Counted from the stretch's first letter, positions 39,346 through 47,223 are shown. The stretch: 64,000 nt of DNA from Methylobacterium terrae (GCF_003173755.1 NZ_CP029553.1:769001-833000), one strand, 5' to 3'. Notes: generated by a model not told the origin, from the letters alone. A program made the numbers and translations.

Positions 39346-40293
39346 ATGAGAACAAGTCAGCAGACGACCCTACGCTCGGCCGCGAGCCTTTCAGGCATCG
39401 GCGTCCATTCCGGCAACCCCGTCTCGATCACTCTCCATCCCGCGGAGGCGAATCACGGCATCGCCTTCCTGCGCACCGGCCTCGCGAACGGCCGCGACCG
39501 CCTGATCCAGGCCCACCACGCCCAGGTCAGCGCCACCGAGCTCTGCACCGTCATCGGCAGCCGCGAGACCGGCGCCGTCGCCACCATCGAGCACCTGATG
39601 TCCGCCCTCTACGGGCTCGGCATCGACAACTGCCTCGTCGAGATCGACGGGCCCGAGATGCCGATCCTCGACGGCAGCGCCGGCCCCTTCGTGACGGCGA
39701 TTGAGGCGGTCGGCACCACCTCCTGCGGCACGCCCCGCCGCTTCATCAAGGTGCTGAAGACCGTCCGGACCGAGAAGGGCCGCGCCTATTCCGAGCTGCG
39801 CCCGTTCGAGCGCGGCTTCCACCTCGACGTCGAGATCGACTTCGAGAGCCCGGTGATCGGCCGCAGCCGCAAGGCGCTCACCCTCACCCCCGCCGCCTAT
39901 CGCCGCGAGATTGCCCGCGCCCGCACCTTCGGGATGATGCGCGACGTCGAGCGCTACTGGAAGGCCGGCTTCGCGCTCGGCGCCTCGCTCGAGAACACCG
40001 TCGCGGTCGGCGACGGCGGGGTCGTGAACCCCGAGGGCCTGCGCTACCCGGACGAGTTCGTCCGCCACAAGCTCCTCGACGCGGTCGGCGACCTGGCGCT
40101 CGCGGGCCTGCCGATCCTCGGCGCCTACCAGTCCTTCTGCGGCGGCCACGGCCTCAACGTCGCGGTGCTGACCGCGCTCTTCGCCGACCGGTCGAACTAC
40201 GCCATCGTCGAGGGGGCGGCCGCCCGGCGCGAGCCGGTCTTCGCCGAGTTCGGCGTCGGCCTCGGCGCCGCGGTCTACGCGCCCGAGCTCTGA
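39346..40293 (+). CDS. lpxC: UDP-3-O-acyl-GlcNAc deacetylase LpxC
   Basis: 315 residues from ATG 39346, which has a GAGGT ribosome site; the frame opens earlier without homology. Typical features are SLSGIGVHSGNPVSITLHPA, the zinc motif ATIEHLMSALYGLGID, NCLVEIDGPEMPILDGSA, and HKLLDAVGDLAL with the other zinc ligands. It catalyses the committed step of lipid A synthesis in the cytosol. Its position after ftsZ is conserved in many bacteria. Confidence 0.96.
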   Translation: MRTSQQTTLRSAASLSGIGVHSGNPVSITLHPAEANHGIAFLRTGLANGRDRLIQAHHAQVSATELCTVIGSRETGAVATIEHLMSALYGLGIDNCLVEIDGPEMPILDGSAGPFVTAIEAVGTTSCGTPRRFIKVLKTVRTEKGRAYSELRPFERGFHLDVEIDFESPVIGRSRKALTLTPAAYRREIARARTFGMMRDVERYWKAGFALGASLENTVAVGDGGVVNPEGLRYPDEFVRHKLLDAVGDLALAGLPILGAYQSFCGGHGLNVAVLTALFADRSNYAIVEGAAARREPVFAEFGVGLGAAVYAPEL

Positions 40294-40544
40294 GACCTCG
40301 TCTCCGCGGGCTGTTGCGATCGGGCAACGGCCGGCCGCTTTCGCCGCTCCGCGGCGCAACCTCCACCTCTTCGCGCCGCTTTGGCGCCCTATTCGCCCCG
40401 CAGGGTTAAGAGGTTCCTGACCGATGGCCGCTCCGCTCTTTCCGGGCATGGCGGCCGTCACGGGCTTGGCGCGCCGCGCCGGCCTGCGCTAAGGGGCTCG
40501 TGAATCAGCGGCGTGCAAAGCCGCCTGCTTGGGGAAGAACCCGA

Positions 40545-41447
40545 ATGCCGTTCGCCCACCCGCTTCGCGACGCGAAGGTGACCGTTCTGCGGACCGTGCT
40601 GCTCGGGGCGTGCGGCCTGGGGCTCGCCGGTTGCGACGCGATCGACTCCATCAACCCGTTCGCGAACGAGAAGTACAAGCCCGAGGTCGTCGCCGACGTC
40701 CCGGCCGACAAGCTCTACAGCCAGGGCCTCGGCAAGCTCGAGGACCGCGACTACGAGGGCGCGACGAAGCGGTTCGAGGACCTCGACAAGCAGTACGCCT
40801 ATTCCGACTGGTCGCGGAAGGCGGTGCTGATGACCGCCTACTCGAACTACGAGGGCGGCCGCTACGAGGACGCGATCACCGCCTCGAAGCGCTACCTGCA
40901 GCGCCACCCGGGCTCGAAGGACGCGGCCTACGCCCAGTACCTGCTGGCGATGTCCCACTACAAGCAGATCCCGGACGTGACCCGCGACCAGGACCGCTCC
41001 GAGAAGGCCCTCGTGGCGCTCACCGAGCTGGTGCAGAAGTACCCGACCTCGGAATACGCCGCCGACGCCAAGGCCAAGATCCAGATCACCCGCGACCAGC
41101 TCGCCGGCAAGGAGATGGAGATCGGCCGCTACTACCTCGAGCGGCGCAACTTCCCGGCGGCGATCAACCGCTTTCGCGACGTGGTGAGCAAGTACCAGAC
41201 CACCCGCCACGTCGAGGAGGCGCTGGAGCGCCTGGCCGAGGCCTACATGGCGCTCGGCATCACCGGCGAGGCCCAGACCGCCGCGGCGGTGCTCGGCCAC
41301 AACTTCCCCGACTCGCCCTGGTACAAGGACGCCTTCAACCTGCTCCAGAGCGGCGGCCTGCAGCCGCGCGAGGAGAAGGGATCGTGGATCAGCAAGGCGT
41401 TCCGCGGCGTGATCGGGATGGACACCCGCACCGCCGAGGCGCAGTAA
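40545..41447 (+). CDS. bamD: Outer-membrane assembly lipoprotein BamD
   Basis: 300 residues from ATG 40545, with GGGGAAG upstream. The lipoprotein signal ends in LGLAGC, with Cys as the first mature residue. TPR helices follow (LYSQGLGKLEDRDYEGATKR, YPTSEYAADAKAKI, MEIGRYYLERRNFPAAINRF), the pattern of BamD/ComL. It is part of the Bam complex that inserts beta-barrel proteins. The 250-bp gap from lpxC probably includes its promoter. Confidence 0.93.
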   Translation: MPFAHPLRDAKVTVLRTVLLGACGLGLAGCDAIDSINPFANEKYKPEVVADVPADKLYSQGLGKLEDRDYEGATKRFEDLDKQYAYSDWSRKAVLMTAYSNYEGGRYEDAITASKRYLQRHPGSKDAAYAQYLLAMSHYKQIPDVTRDQDRSEKALVALTELVQKYPTSEYAADAKAKIQITRDQLAGKEMEIGRYYLERRNFPAAINRFRDVVSKYQTTRHVEEALERLAEAYMALGITGEAQTAAAVLGHNFPDSPWYKDAFNLLQSGGLQPREEKGSWISKAFRGVIGMDTRTAEAQ

Positions 41448-41575
41448 GGGCCTGACGGCTCGGGGCCGGACATGCGGCCGTGGCGCGCACTCGCGCCGCG
41501 GCCCGTTCGGCTGTAGATACCCGCCCGAAATCGTCCTCCGAGTCCCTTCCTCTTCAACGTCCCGGCAAGGGTGGC

Positions 41576-43249
41576 ATGCTGGTTCAGCTCGCGATCCGCG
41601 ACATCGTCCTGATCGATAAGCTCGAGCTGAACTTTCGCGAAGGCCTGAGCGTCCTGACCGGGGAGACCGGCGCCGGCAAGTCGATCCTCCTCGATGCCTT
41701 CACGCTGGCGCTGGGCGGGCGCGGCGACGGGCGCCTGGTGCGCCAGGGCGAGGCGCAGGGGCAGGTCACGGCGGTGTTCGACGTACCCGCCGACCATCCG
41801 GCCCGGACGCTGGCGGCCGCCGCCGACATCGACACCGAGGGCGACCTGATCCTGCGCCGCATCCAGGTCGCGGACGGGCGCACCCGCGCCTTCGTCAACG
41901 ACCAGCCGGTGGGCGTGCAGGTTCTGCGCGCGATCGGGGCGGCGCTCGTCGAGATCCACGGCCAGCACGACGACCGGGCGCTGTCCGATTCCACCACCCA
42001 CCGGGCGATCCTCGACGCCTTCGGCGGGCTCGGATCGCGCCAGGCCGCGGTGGCGGACGGGGCGCGCCGGGTGCGCCAGGCCCGTACCGCGCTCGCCGAG
42101 CACCGTGCCCGGGTCGAGGCCGCCCGCAAGGAGGTCGATTTCCTGCGCCACGCCGTCGAGGAGCTCGCCGCCCTCGACCCGAAGCCCGGCGAGGAGACCG
42201 AGCTCGCCGAGCGCCGCACCGCGATGCAGCAGGGCGAGAAGGTCGCCCGCGAGCTCAACGAAGCCCTCGACGCCGTCGCCGGCCAGGGCTCGCCGACCGC
42301 CCATCTCTCGGCGGCTTTGCGCAAGCTCGAGCGCCGCGCCGCCCAGGCGCCGGGCCTCGTCGAGCCGAGCATCAACGCCCTCGACAACGCCCTCGTCGCC
42401 CTCGACGAGGCCCGCACCAGCCTGGAGGACGCGCTCCAGGCGGCGGAGTTCGATCCGCGCGAGCTGGAGCGGGTCGAGGAGCGCCTGTTCGGCCTGCGCG
42501 CCGCGGGACGAAAGTACAACGTCGCGGTCGACGACCTCGCGGCGCTCCGCCAGCGCTACGAGGGCGACGTCGCGGTCATCGATGCCGGCGAGGAAGCGCT
42601 CGGCCGGCTCGAGGCCGACCTCGCCACCGCCGATGCAGCCTATCTCGAGAAGGCGCAAAGCCTGAGCAAGGGGCGGCGCAAGGCGGCGGCCGCCCTCGAC
42701 AAGGCGGTGCAGGCCGAGTTGCCGCCCTTGAAGCTCGAGCGCGCCCGCTTCATCACCGAGATCGTCACCGATCCGGAGGCCCGCGATCCCGCGGGCCTCG
42801 ACCGGGTCGAGTTCTGGGCCCAGACCAATCCGGGCACCCGGCCCGGGCCGATGATGAAGGTCGCCTCGGGCGGCGAGCTGTCGCGGTTCATGCTCGCCCT
42901 CAAGGTGGTGCTGGCCGACAAGGGCTCGGCCCCGACGCTGATCTTCGACGAGATCGATACCGGCGTCGGCGGTGCGGTGGCGGACGCGATCGGCGCGCGC
43001 CTCGCCCGGCTCTCGGCCCGGGTCCAGACCGTGGCCGTCACCCACGCGCCCCAGGTCGCCGCCCGCGCCTCGACCCATTTCCTGATCGCCAAGGAGGCGG
43101 TGAAGGGCTCCGACCGGGTCGCCACCCGGGTCAAGCCGCTCGCCGCGATGCCACGCCAGGAGGAGATCGCCCGGATGCTCGCCGGCGCCACGGTCACCGA
43201 GGAGGCGCGCGCCGCCGCGGCCCGGCTGCTTCAGGCGGCCGAAGCCTGA
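41576..43249 (+). CDS. recN: DNA repair ATPase RecN
   Basis: 557 residues from ATG 41576 (MLVQLAIRDIVLIDKLEL), with AAGGG before it. It is an SMC-like protein: Walker A in LTGETGAGKSILLDAFTLAL, the RecN-specific EIHGQHDDRAL, a central coiled coil, then the ABC signature ASGGELSRFMLALK and Walker B LIFDEIDTGVGG. It acts in double-strand break repair by holding or bridging DNA. It follows bamD by 128 bp. Confidence 0.95.
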   Translation: MLVQLAIRDIVLIDKLELNFREGLSVLTGETGAGKSILLDAFTLALGGRGDGRLVRQGEAQGQVTAVFDVPADHPARTLAAAADIDTEGDLILRRIQVADGRTRAFVNDQPVGVQVLRAIGAALVEIHGQHDDRALSDSTTHRAILDAFGGLGSRQAAVADGARRVRQARTALAEHRARVEAARKEVDFLRHAVEELAALDPKPGEETELAERRTAMQQGEKVARELNEALDAVAGQGSPTAHLSAALRKLERRAAQAPGLVEPSINALDNALVALDEARTSLEDALQAAEFDPRELERVEERLFGLRAAGRKYNVAVDDLAALRQRYEGDVAVIDAGEEALGRLEADLATADAAYLEKAQSLSKGRRKAAAALDKAVQAELPPLKLERARFITEIVTDPEARDPAGLDRVEFWAQTNPGTRPGPMMKVASGGELSRFMLALKVVLADKGSAPTLIFDEIDTGVGGAVADAIGARLARLSARVQTVAVTHAPQVAARASTHFLIAKEAVKGSDRVATRVKPLAAMPRQEEIARMLAGATVTEEARAAAARLLQAAEA

Positions 43250-43460
43250 GCACGGCGTCCGAGGGCCGCGCGGCTCTCGACAGGCGTTTCTGAACGGTTA
43301 AGCTTCAAAGGCGATTCGCGGAACGGCCGCTCCCGGTCCCGACATGGTGAACAAAGAGCAAATTTTAACTCTTTTTTTACCACGTCCGGCGAGAGTGCTT
43401 CGTCTCGGCGCGGGTCAGCCTTCCTTCGGACCCGCGCGACGGTACGGGGCCAGCGGTCCG

Positions 43461-43664
43461 ATGAAGCAGGAAGTGAGTTCGTCTCGGGAGTCCATCCAGG
43501 ATCCGACCCTGCCGGCGATCTGCGTCGAGGCGCAGCATCGGCTCGGGCGGACGTTGCGCTCGCTCTACGAACGCACCGTGGATGGCGAGCCCATCCCCCT
43601 CGATCAGGTCGATCTGCTGCTGCGCCTGCGCCACCGCGAGCGCGAACTGCAGCGTCAACGCTGA
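43461..43664 (+). CDS. NepR-like small protein (possible second anti-sigma factor)
   Basis: 67 residues from ATG 43461 (MKQEVSSSRES). The core LGRTLRSLYERTVDGEPIP and VDLLLRLRHRERELQ lines up with the NepR pattern seen 1 kb away (IGSHLRAMYDELMQQPIPDR, FADLIAEL): helix, short linker with PIP, second helix. NepR proteins sequester sigma-EcfG until phosphorylated PhyR binds them. A divergent paralogue here could tune that switch or be a vestige. No sigma-EcfG promoter was found just upstream. Homology rests on this short match only. Confidence 0.5.
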   Translation: MKQEVSSSRESIQDPTLPAICVEAQHRLGRTLRSLYERTVDGEPIPLDQVDLLLRLRHRERELQRQR

Positions 43665-43826
43665 GGGATCGGGTCCAGGATCCGCGCCCGGCCTCGCCGG
43701 GTGCTACCCGCCCCGAACGGGGGAGGCCGTCCGGATCGAGGGGCGGCCGGAGAAGCCCGGCCGCGATCATTCGCTCGTCGTGTCACGCCGGGCCGGCCCG
43801 TGGGAGCCCGCCCGGCACGGTCCGCC

Positions 43827-44021
43827 TCACCGCCGGCGGCGGTCGCGCACCCGGACCGGGACGAGGGCCGGAGCCTGGGCCCGGGCACCGGCGAGCGCCA
43901 GGGCGCCCGCAAGGCCGAGCGCCGCGACGATCCCCGTCACGACCATCGGGGAGGCCGTGAGGAGACCCGCCAGCAGGGCGAGCAGCACGAGGCCGGCACG
44001 CAGGGCATTGGAACGGATCAT
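43827..44021 (-). CDS. Small two-helix membrane protein
   Basis: 64 residues from ATG 44021, with a strong GGAGG ribosome site 8 bases upstream. Two hydrophobic segments (AGLVLLALLAGLLTA and VVTGIVAALGLAGALALAG) are followed by a basic tail VRVRDRRRR. A good sigma-EcfG promoter (44051-44076, minus strand) lies directly upstream, so it is probably induced in the general stress response. The family was not recognised. Confidence 0.65.
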   Translation of the reverse strand: MIRSNALRAGLVLLALLAGLLTASPMVVTGIVAALGLAGALALAGARAQAPALVPVRVRDRRRR

Positions 44022-44050
44022 CTTCGAGCCTCCATCCAGACGCCGGGAAG

Positions 44051-44076
44051 AACGTGTGGTGCGAAATCGGAGTTCC
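44051..44076 (-). promoter_or_regulatory. Sigma-EcfG promoter for the 44021 gene
   Basis: On the minus strand GGAAC (44076-44072), spacer of 17, CGTT (44054-44051). It lies about 30 bp upstream of the small membrane protein start. Confidence 0.7.
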
Positions 44077-44144
44077 GCCCGGCCGCTCCCCAGCCGCAAT
44101 CCGAATGTGGGGTGCCCGATCGGTTTGCGCTACCTGCGACAAAC

Positions 44145-44169
44145 GGAACCCAAAGTCAGGCTTGACGTT
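44145..44169 (+). promoter_or_regulatory. Sigma-EcfG promoter for the DUF1328 gene
   Basis: GGAAC at 44145-44149, spacer of 16, CGTT at 44166-44169. It lies 54 bp upstream of ATG 44224. It is divergent from the promoter at 44051-44076. Confidence 0.75.
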
Positions 44170-44223
44170 GTCTGAGCACGATCGGCCCGAGGGGGCCGAG
44201 ACAACAGACAAGAGGGTCTCGCC

Positions 44224-44400
44224 ATGCTGGGTTGGGCTGTTACTTTCCTCGTCGTGGCCCTGGTGGCCGCGCTGTTCGGGTTCGGCGGCATCGCCGGCAC
44301 GGCCGTCGAGGCGGCCAAGCTGATCTTCTTCGTCGCCGTCGTGCTGTTCGCGATCTCGGCCGTGGTCGGCCTGATGCGGGGCCGTTCGCCCACGCTCTGA
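44224..44400 (+). CDS. DUF1328 (YtjA-like) membrane peptide
   Basis: 58 residues from ATG 44224, just after a GAGGG-like site. The protein is almost entirely hydrophobic: MLGWAVTFLVVALVAALFGF, a GIAGTA turn, then KLIFFVAVVLFAISAVVGLM. It fits the DUF1328/YtjA family of small inner-membrane proteins, whose role is unknown but which are frequent in stress regulons. The sigma-EcfG promoter upstream supports stress induction. Confidence 0.88.
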   Translation: MLGWAVTFLVVALVAALFGFGGIAGTAVEAAKLIFFVAVVLFAISAVVGLMRGRSPTL

Positions 44401-44480
44401 CGCGACGGGCCCGCGTCCCCTCCCGCGCCGTCCCTCTCTCCCGCGAGGGACGGCGTCGCCGCCGTGCCGCATCCGCGACT

Positions 44481-44738
44481 TCAGGCTTCCGGCGGCGAGG
44501 AAGGGGAGGGCGGGGCCGCCTCGGCGGCGTTGCGCTCGAGTTCGGCGATCAGATCGGCGAACCGGTCGGGAATAGGTTGCTGCATCAGCTCGTCATACAT
44601 GGCACGCAGGTGCGAGCCGATGCGTCCCTGGACGCTGCGGTCGAGAGCGGGCTGCTCGGGCCCAGGCCCCGGATCGTCGTCCCCGGACGCTCGCGGGCCC
44701 TGTCCCCCCGGGCCCTGCATCCCCTTGCCATCGATCAT
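44481..44738 (-). CDS. nepR: Anti-sigma factor NepR
   Basis: 85 residues from ATG 44738, with AAGGGGA upstream. After a disordered acidic N-terminus comes the NepR core RIGSHLRAMYDELMQQPIP and DRFADLIAELERNA, then a Pro/Ser tail. NepR holds sigma-EcfG inactive. On stress, phosphorylated PhyR binds NepR through its sigma-like domain and frees the sigma factor. It is divergent from phyR across a 190-bp region with one sigma-EcfG promoter in each direction, implying autoregulation. The ecfG gene is not in the window. Confidence 0.9.
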   Translation of the reverse strand: MIDGKGMQGPGGQGPRASGDDDPGPGPEQPALDRSVQGRIGSHLRAMYDELMQQPIPDRFADLIAELERNAAEAAPPSPSSPPEA

Positions 44739-44821
44739 GCCGTTCCCCTTCGCCCGTCCTGGACACGCGGACAGAGCGATGCCATGGCGCCCGGTATGCC
44801 GGGTCGCGCGCTTGCGGCGAC

Positions 44822-44846
44822 AACGCACGCCGGCGCAGTGAGTTCC
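44822..44846 (-). promoter_or_regulatory. Sigma-EcfG promoter for nepR
   Basis: Minus strand GGAAC (44846-44842), spacer of 16, CGTT (44825-44822), 84 bp before the nepR ATG. Its -35 element is only 9 bp from the -35 element of the divergent phyR promoter. Confidence 0.78.
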
Positions 44847-44855
44847 GCGCCGGTC

Positions 44856-44880
44856 GGAACGAACGCGGCCGCGGGGCGTT
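44856..44880 (+). promoter_or_regulatory. Sigma-EcfG promoter for phyR
   Basis: GGAAC at 44856-44860, spacer of 16, CGTT at 44877-44880, 48 bp upstream of the phyR ATG at 44929. Confidence 0.8.
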
Positions 44881-44928
44881 GAGGGCGTGAGGGCCGTCGC
44901 GCACAACGACAAGACCAAGGGGACCTGA

Positions 44929-45732
44929 ATGTCGACAGCACAACTCGTGGTGCAGCACCTGCCTTACCTGCGTCGCTACGCGCGCGCCCTGACGGGCAGC
45001 CAGGTGGCCGGCGATGCCTACGTGGCCGCGACGCTCGAGACGCTCGTGAACGAGCCCGAGACCCTCGGGCGCAGCACCAACGTCAAGGCCGACCTGTTCC
45101 GCGTCTTCACCCGGATCTGGAACTCGCTCTCCGTCAACGGCCAGACCGAGCAGGCGCAGCACGACCTGCCGGCCGAGGTGCGCTTAGGCCAGATCACGCC
45201 GCTGCCGCGTCAGGCCTTCCTGCTCTCCTGCCTCGAGGGCTTCTCCGAGGAGGACGCCGCGACCATCCTGGGCGTCGACGTCTCGGAGGTCCGCGACCTC
45301 GTCGACGAGGCCGGCCGCGAACTCGCCGCCGACATGGCGACCGAAATCCTCATCATCGAGGACGAGCCGCTGATCGCCATGGACCTCGAGGCCCTGGTCG
45401 AGGGCCTGGGCCACAACGTCACCGGCGTCGCCCGCACCCGCACGGAGGCCGTCAAGCTCGCCTCGACCAAGCGTCCGGGCCTGATCCTCGCCGACATCCA
45501 GCTCGCCGACGGCTCCTCGGGCCTCGACGCGGTCAACGATCTCCTGAAGTCGTTCGAGGTGCCGGTGATCTTCATCACCGCCTACCCGGAACGCTTCCTC
45601 ACCGGCGAGCGGCCGGAGCCGGCCTTCCTGATCGCGAAGCCCTTCCAGCCCGCCAACGTCTCGGCGGTGATCAGCCAGGCGCTGTTCTTCCAGCAGAGCG
45701 CCCGCCGGCGCGAGGCGCCCGCCACCGCCTGA
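44929..45732 (+). CDS. phyR: General stress response regulator PhyR
   Basis: 267 residues. The N-terminal half (about 1-135) is a sigma-factor mimic with sigma-2-like YLRRYARALTGSQVAGD and sigma-4-like PRQAFLLSCLEGFSEEDAA elements. The C-terminal half is a receiver domain with acidic pocket IIEDEPLIAMD, phospho-acceptor Asp189 in LILADIQLADGSSG, switch Thr in FITAYPERFLTG and the conserved Lys in IAKPF. Phosphorylation exposes the mimic domain, which traps NepR and releases sigma-EcfG. It is divergent from nepR. No PhyR-type kinase gene is in the window. Confidence 0.96.
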   Translation: MSTAQLVVQHLPYLRRYARALTGSQVAGDAYVAATLETLVNEPETLGRSTNVKADLFRVFTRIWNSLSVNGQTEQAQHDLPAEVRLGQITPLPRQAFLLSCLEGFSEEDAATILGVDVSEVRDLVDEAGRELAADMATEILIIEDEPLIAMDLEALVEGLGHNVTGVARTRTEAVKLASTKRPGLILADIQLADGSSGLDAVNDLLKSFEVPVIFITAYPERFLTGERPEPAFLIAKPFQPANVSAVISQALFFQQSARRREAPATA

Positions 45733-45789
45733 GAGCCTGTTTGACGTGTAAGGACGGTCTCGCGAGACACTCAATTATCCCACCCGCGA

Positions 45790-45907
45790 CCTCATCCTGA
45801 GGTGCGACCGACGGAAGCCTCGAAGGAGGCCTCCAGCGATCGCGAGACCTCTGGAGGCCTCCTTCGAGGTCAGTCGATGAACAATCGACTGACACCTCAG
45901 GATGAGG
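45790..45907. repeat. 118-bp palindromic element with nested hairpins
   Basis: Outer 15-base arms CCTCATCCTGAGGTG (45790-45804) and its reverse complement (45893-45907) enclose two hairpins. The first has 19-base arms 45818-45836 and 45851-45869 (cctcgaaggaggcctccag). The second has 8-base arms at 45871-45878 and 45884-45891. It looks like a dispersed miniature element; no coding capacity. Confidence 0.85.
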
Positions 45908-46265
45908 TTGTGAGGGGGAATAAGATTTGCCACTCAGCCAAACAGGCTCTGAGGCATCAGGTTCACATCACCCCGTACCGTCGATCCGACGCGAGGTCCC
46001 GGGCTCACCGAGAGGTGGGTGCCGGGACCTCGTCGTTCCGGGGTCGGACGAGGCACGAGACAGCCTCGGTCCATACGCAGCCATCGCGCCGAGATAAGAC
46101 GCGGCGCGCGCGGTGCTCCGGCGGGAGCGAGGTCGGGGGGATTCCGGGAGGGGTGGAGGCGTGCCCGCCCGGCGCACGGGAGAGTGGCGAGTCTCGGGCC
46201 CGGACGGGGGACGTGCACCATGGCGGAAGGCACCCCGCAACGATGTCGCACGGCCTCTCCCATCC

Positions 46266-46314
46266 GCAGGAATACTTGCGTTTGCAGGAATACTTGCGTT
46301 TGCGGGAATACTTG
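46266..46314. repeat. 18-bp tandem repeat, 2.7 copies
   Basis: Units gcaggaatacttgcgttt at 46266-46283 and 46284-46301 are identical; a third, degenerate partial copy runs to 46314. The unit is AT-rich for this genome and falls in non-coding sequence. Confidence 0.9.
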
Positions 46315-46337
46315 GTCGGTCCCGAAAACCCGCTCTC

Positions 46338-46433
46338 AATACAAAAGAACGGGCCGGATCGGGATCCGGCCCGTTGAAAGAGTTTCCGGCCAATGCACAA
46401 GGGGAATGCGGGGAGGACCAGGTGGCCGGGTTG
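46338..46433 (-). ncRNA. Predicted stress-induced small RNA
   Basis: A sigma-EcfG promoter match on the minus strand (46466-46441) would start transcription near 46433. No protein gene lies downstream on that strand. Instead, about 60 nt later there is an intrinsic terminator: 13-bp perfect stem 46375-46363 / 46360-46348, then CTTTTGT. The transcript of about 95 nt would expose CCTCCCC (46416-46410) and TTCCCC (46406-46401) in an unpaired-looking 5' part. These are anti-Shine-Dalgarno-like stretches of the kind seen in alphaproteobacterial regulatory RNAs. The call is a prediction from promoter and terminator only. Confidence 0.42.
46341..46375 (-). terminator. Intrinsic terminator, minus strand
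   Basis: Arms AACGGGCCGGATC (46348-46360) and GATCCGGCCCGTT (46363-46375) with a 2-base loop. On the minus strand the stem is followed by CTTTTGT. There is no T run on the plus side, so it works leftward. Confidence 0.75.
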
Positions 46434-46440
46434 CCATATC

Positions 46441-46466
46441 AACGGGAATCCCACCGGATTGGTTCC
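46441..46466 (-). promoter_or_regulatory. Sigma-EcfG promoter match facing the predicted sRNA
   Basis: Minus strand GGAAC (46466-46462), spacer of 17, CGTT (46444-46441). No coding sequence follows on this strand before the terminator at 46375-46341. Confidence 0.6.
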
Positions 46467-46616
46467 GTGCGGCGGCGAGCGCGATGCCTTTTCCGTTGCA
46501 TGTGGCGAAATTGCTTCGCTTGGTCCTCGCTCAGGGCCGTGCCGCGTCGGTTAACGCCAGGTTGACAGGGTGTCCGGCATTCTCGCCATGAACTGTCCCG
46601 TCCGGGCACGACGTCG

Positions 46617-46642
46617 GGAACTACTTGGGACGGGCGCGCGTT
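46617..46642 (+). promoter_or_regulatory. Sigma-EcfG promoter for the 46682 gene
   Basis: GGAAC at 46617-46621, spacer of 17, CGTT at 46639-46642, 39 bp upstream of ATG 46682. Confidence 0.75.
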
Positions 46643-46681
46643 AAGGAAGCATTCTAAAGCTTCGCCGCGAGGGCCACGCGT

Positions 46682-47188
46682 ATGCTCCGCCCGCACTTCT
46701 TCTTCGGCATTACGGTCCCGGCCGCGCTCCTCGCCCTGGTCGGTCAGCCGCTGATCGAGCACTCGGTCGAGGCGCTCGCCCGCCCGGCCGGCGTCGAGCA
46801 GGCGGCGATCAAGGGCGACCGCCTGGCGCCGGTCCGGCCGGCCGCGAGGGCGCAGGTTCCGGTCGCGGTCGAGATCACCGGTCTCGGCGCTGCCAAGGTC
46901 ACCATGCGCAACGCCGCCGGCGACGTCGTCTACCAGGCCGACGCGACCCGCAACACGACGCTCGTCGCCCGCGACACCGCGGTGCCCCACGTCACGGTGC
47001 GCGAGCGCGCGGGCGCTCCCGTGGCGCAGCGCGAGCCCGTCGCGGCCGGGCAGACCGGCCGGCGGATGCTGGAGGGCTGCGAGGGAGCGATCAGCGGCCT
47101 GGCCGGCCACGAGGCCCGCCGCCTGCTGCCGAGCCGCTGCCTGGCCGATGCCGGCGACGTCATCCCCGCCCGCGTCGCGACGCTCTAG
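46682..47188 (+). CDS. Exported protein of unknown function, stress-induced
   Basis: 168 residues from ATG 46682. An N-terminal signal-like segment (FFFGITVPAALLALVGQPL) precedes a mature part with PVAVEITGLGAAKVTMRNA and two Cys (EGCEG, PSRCLAD) that could form a disulphide in the periplasm. No family was recognised. The sigma-EcfG promoter immediately upstream places it in the general stress regulon. The next gene follows after 35 bp. Confidence 0.75.
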   Translation: MLRPHFFFGITVPAALLALVGQPLIEHSVEALARPAGVEQAAIKGDRLAPVRPAARAQVPVAVEITGLGAAKVTMRNAAGDVVYQADATRNTTLVARDTAVPHVTVRERAGAPVAQREPVAAGQTGRRMLEGCEGAISGLAGHEARRLLPSRCLADAGDVIPARVATL

Positions 47189-47223
47189 CGCCCCCGCGCG
47201 GGATACCAGCAGAGAGCCGCCCC

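Larger units (their letters stand above)
45733..46681. other. 949-bp gap without protein genes; repeats and a predicted sRNA
   Basis: No frame in this stretch looks coding on either strand. It contains a palindromic element (45790-45907), an 18-bp tandem repeat (46266-46314), a sigma-EcfG promoter reading leftward into an intrinsic terminator (46441-46466 and 46341-46375), and the sigma-EcfG promoter of the next gene (46617-46642). Confidence 0.7.

Noticed and set aside
45802..46591. Several overlapping frames in the gap after phyR
   Set aside because: No codon bias, no ribosome sites, and they run through the palindromic element and the tandem repeat; treated as non-coding.
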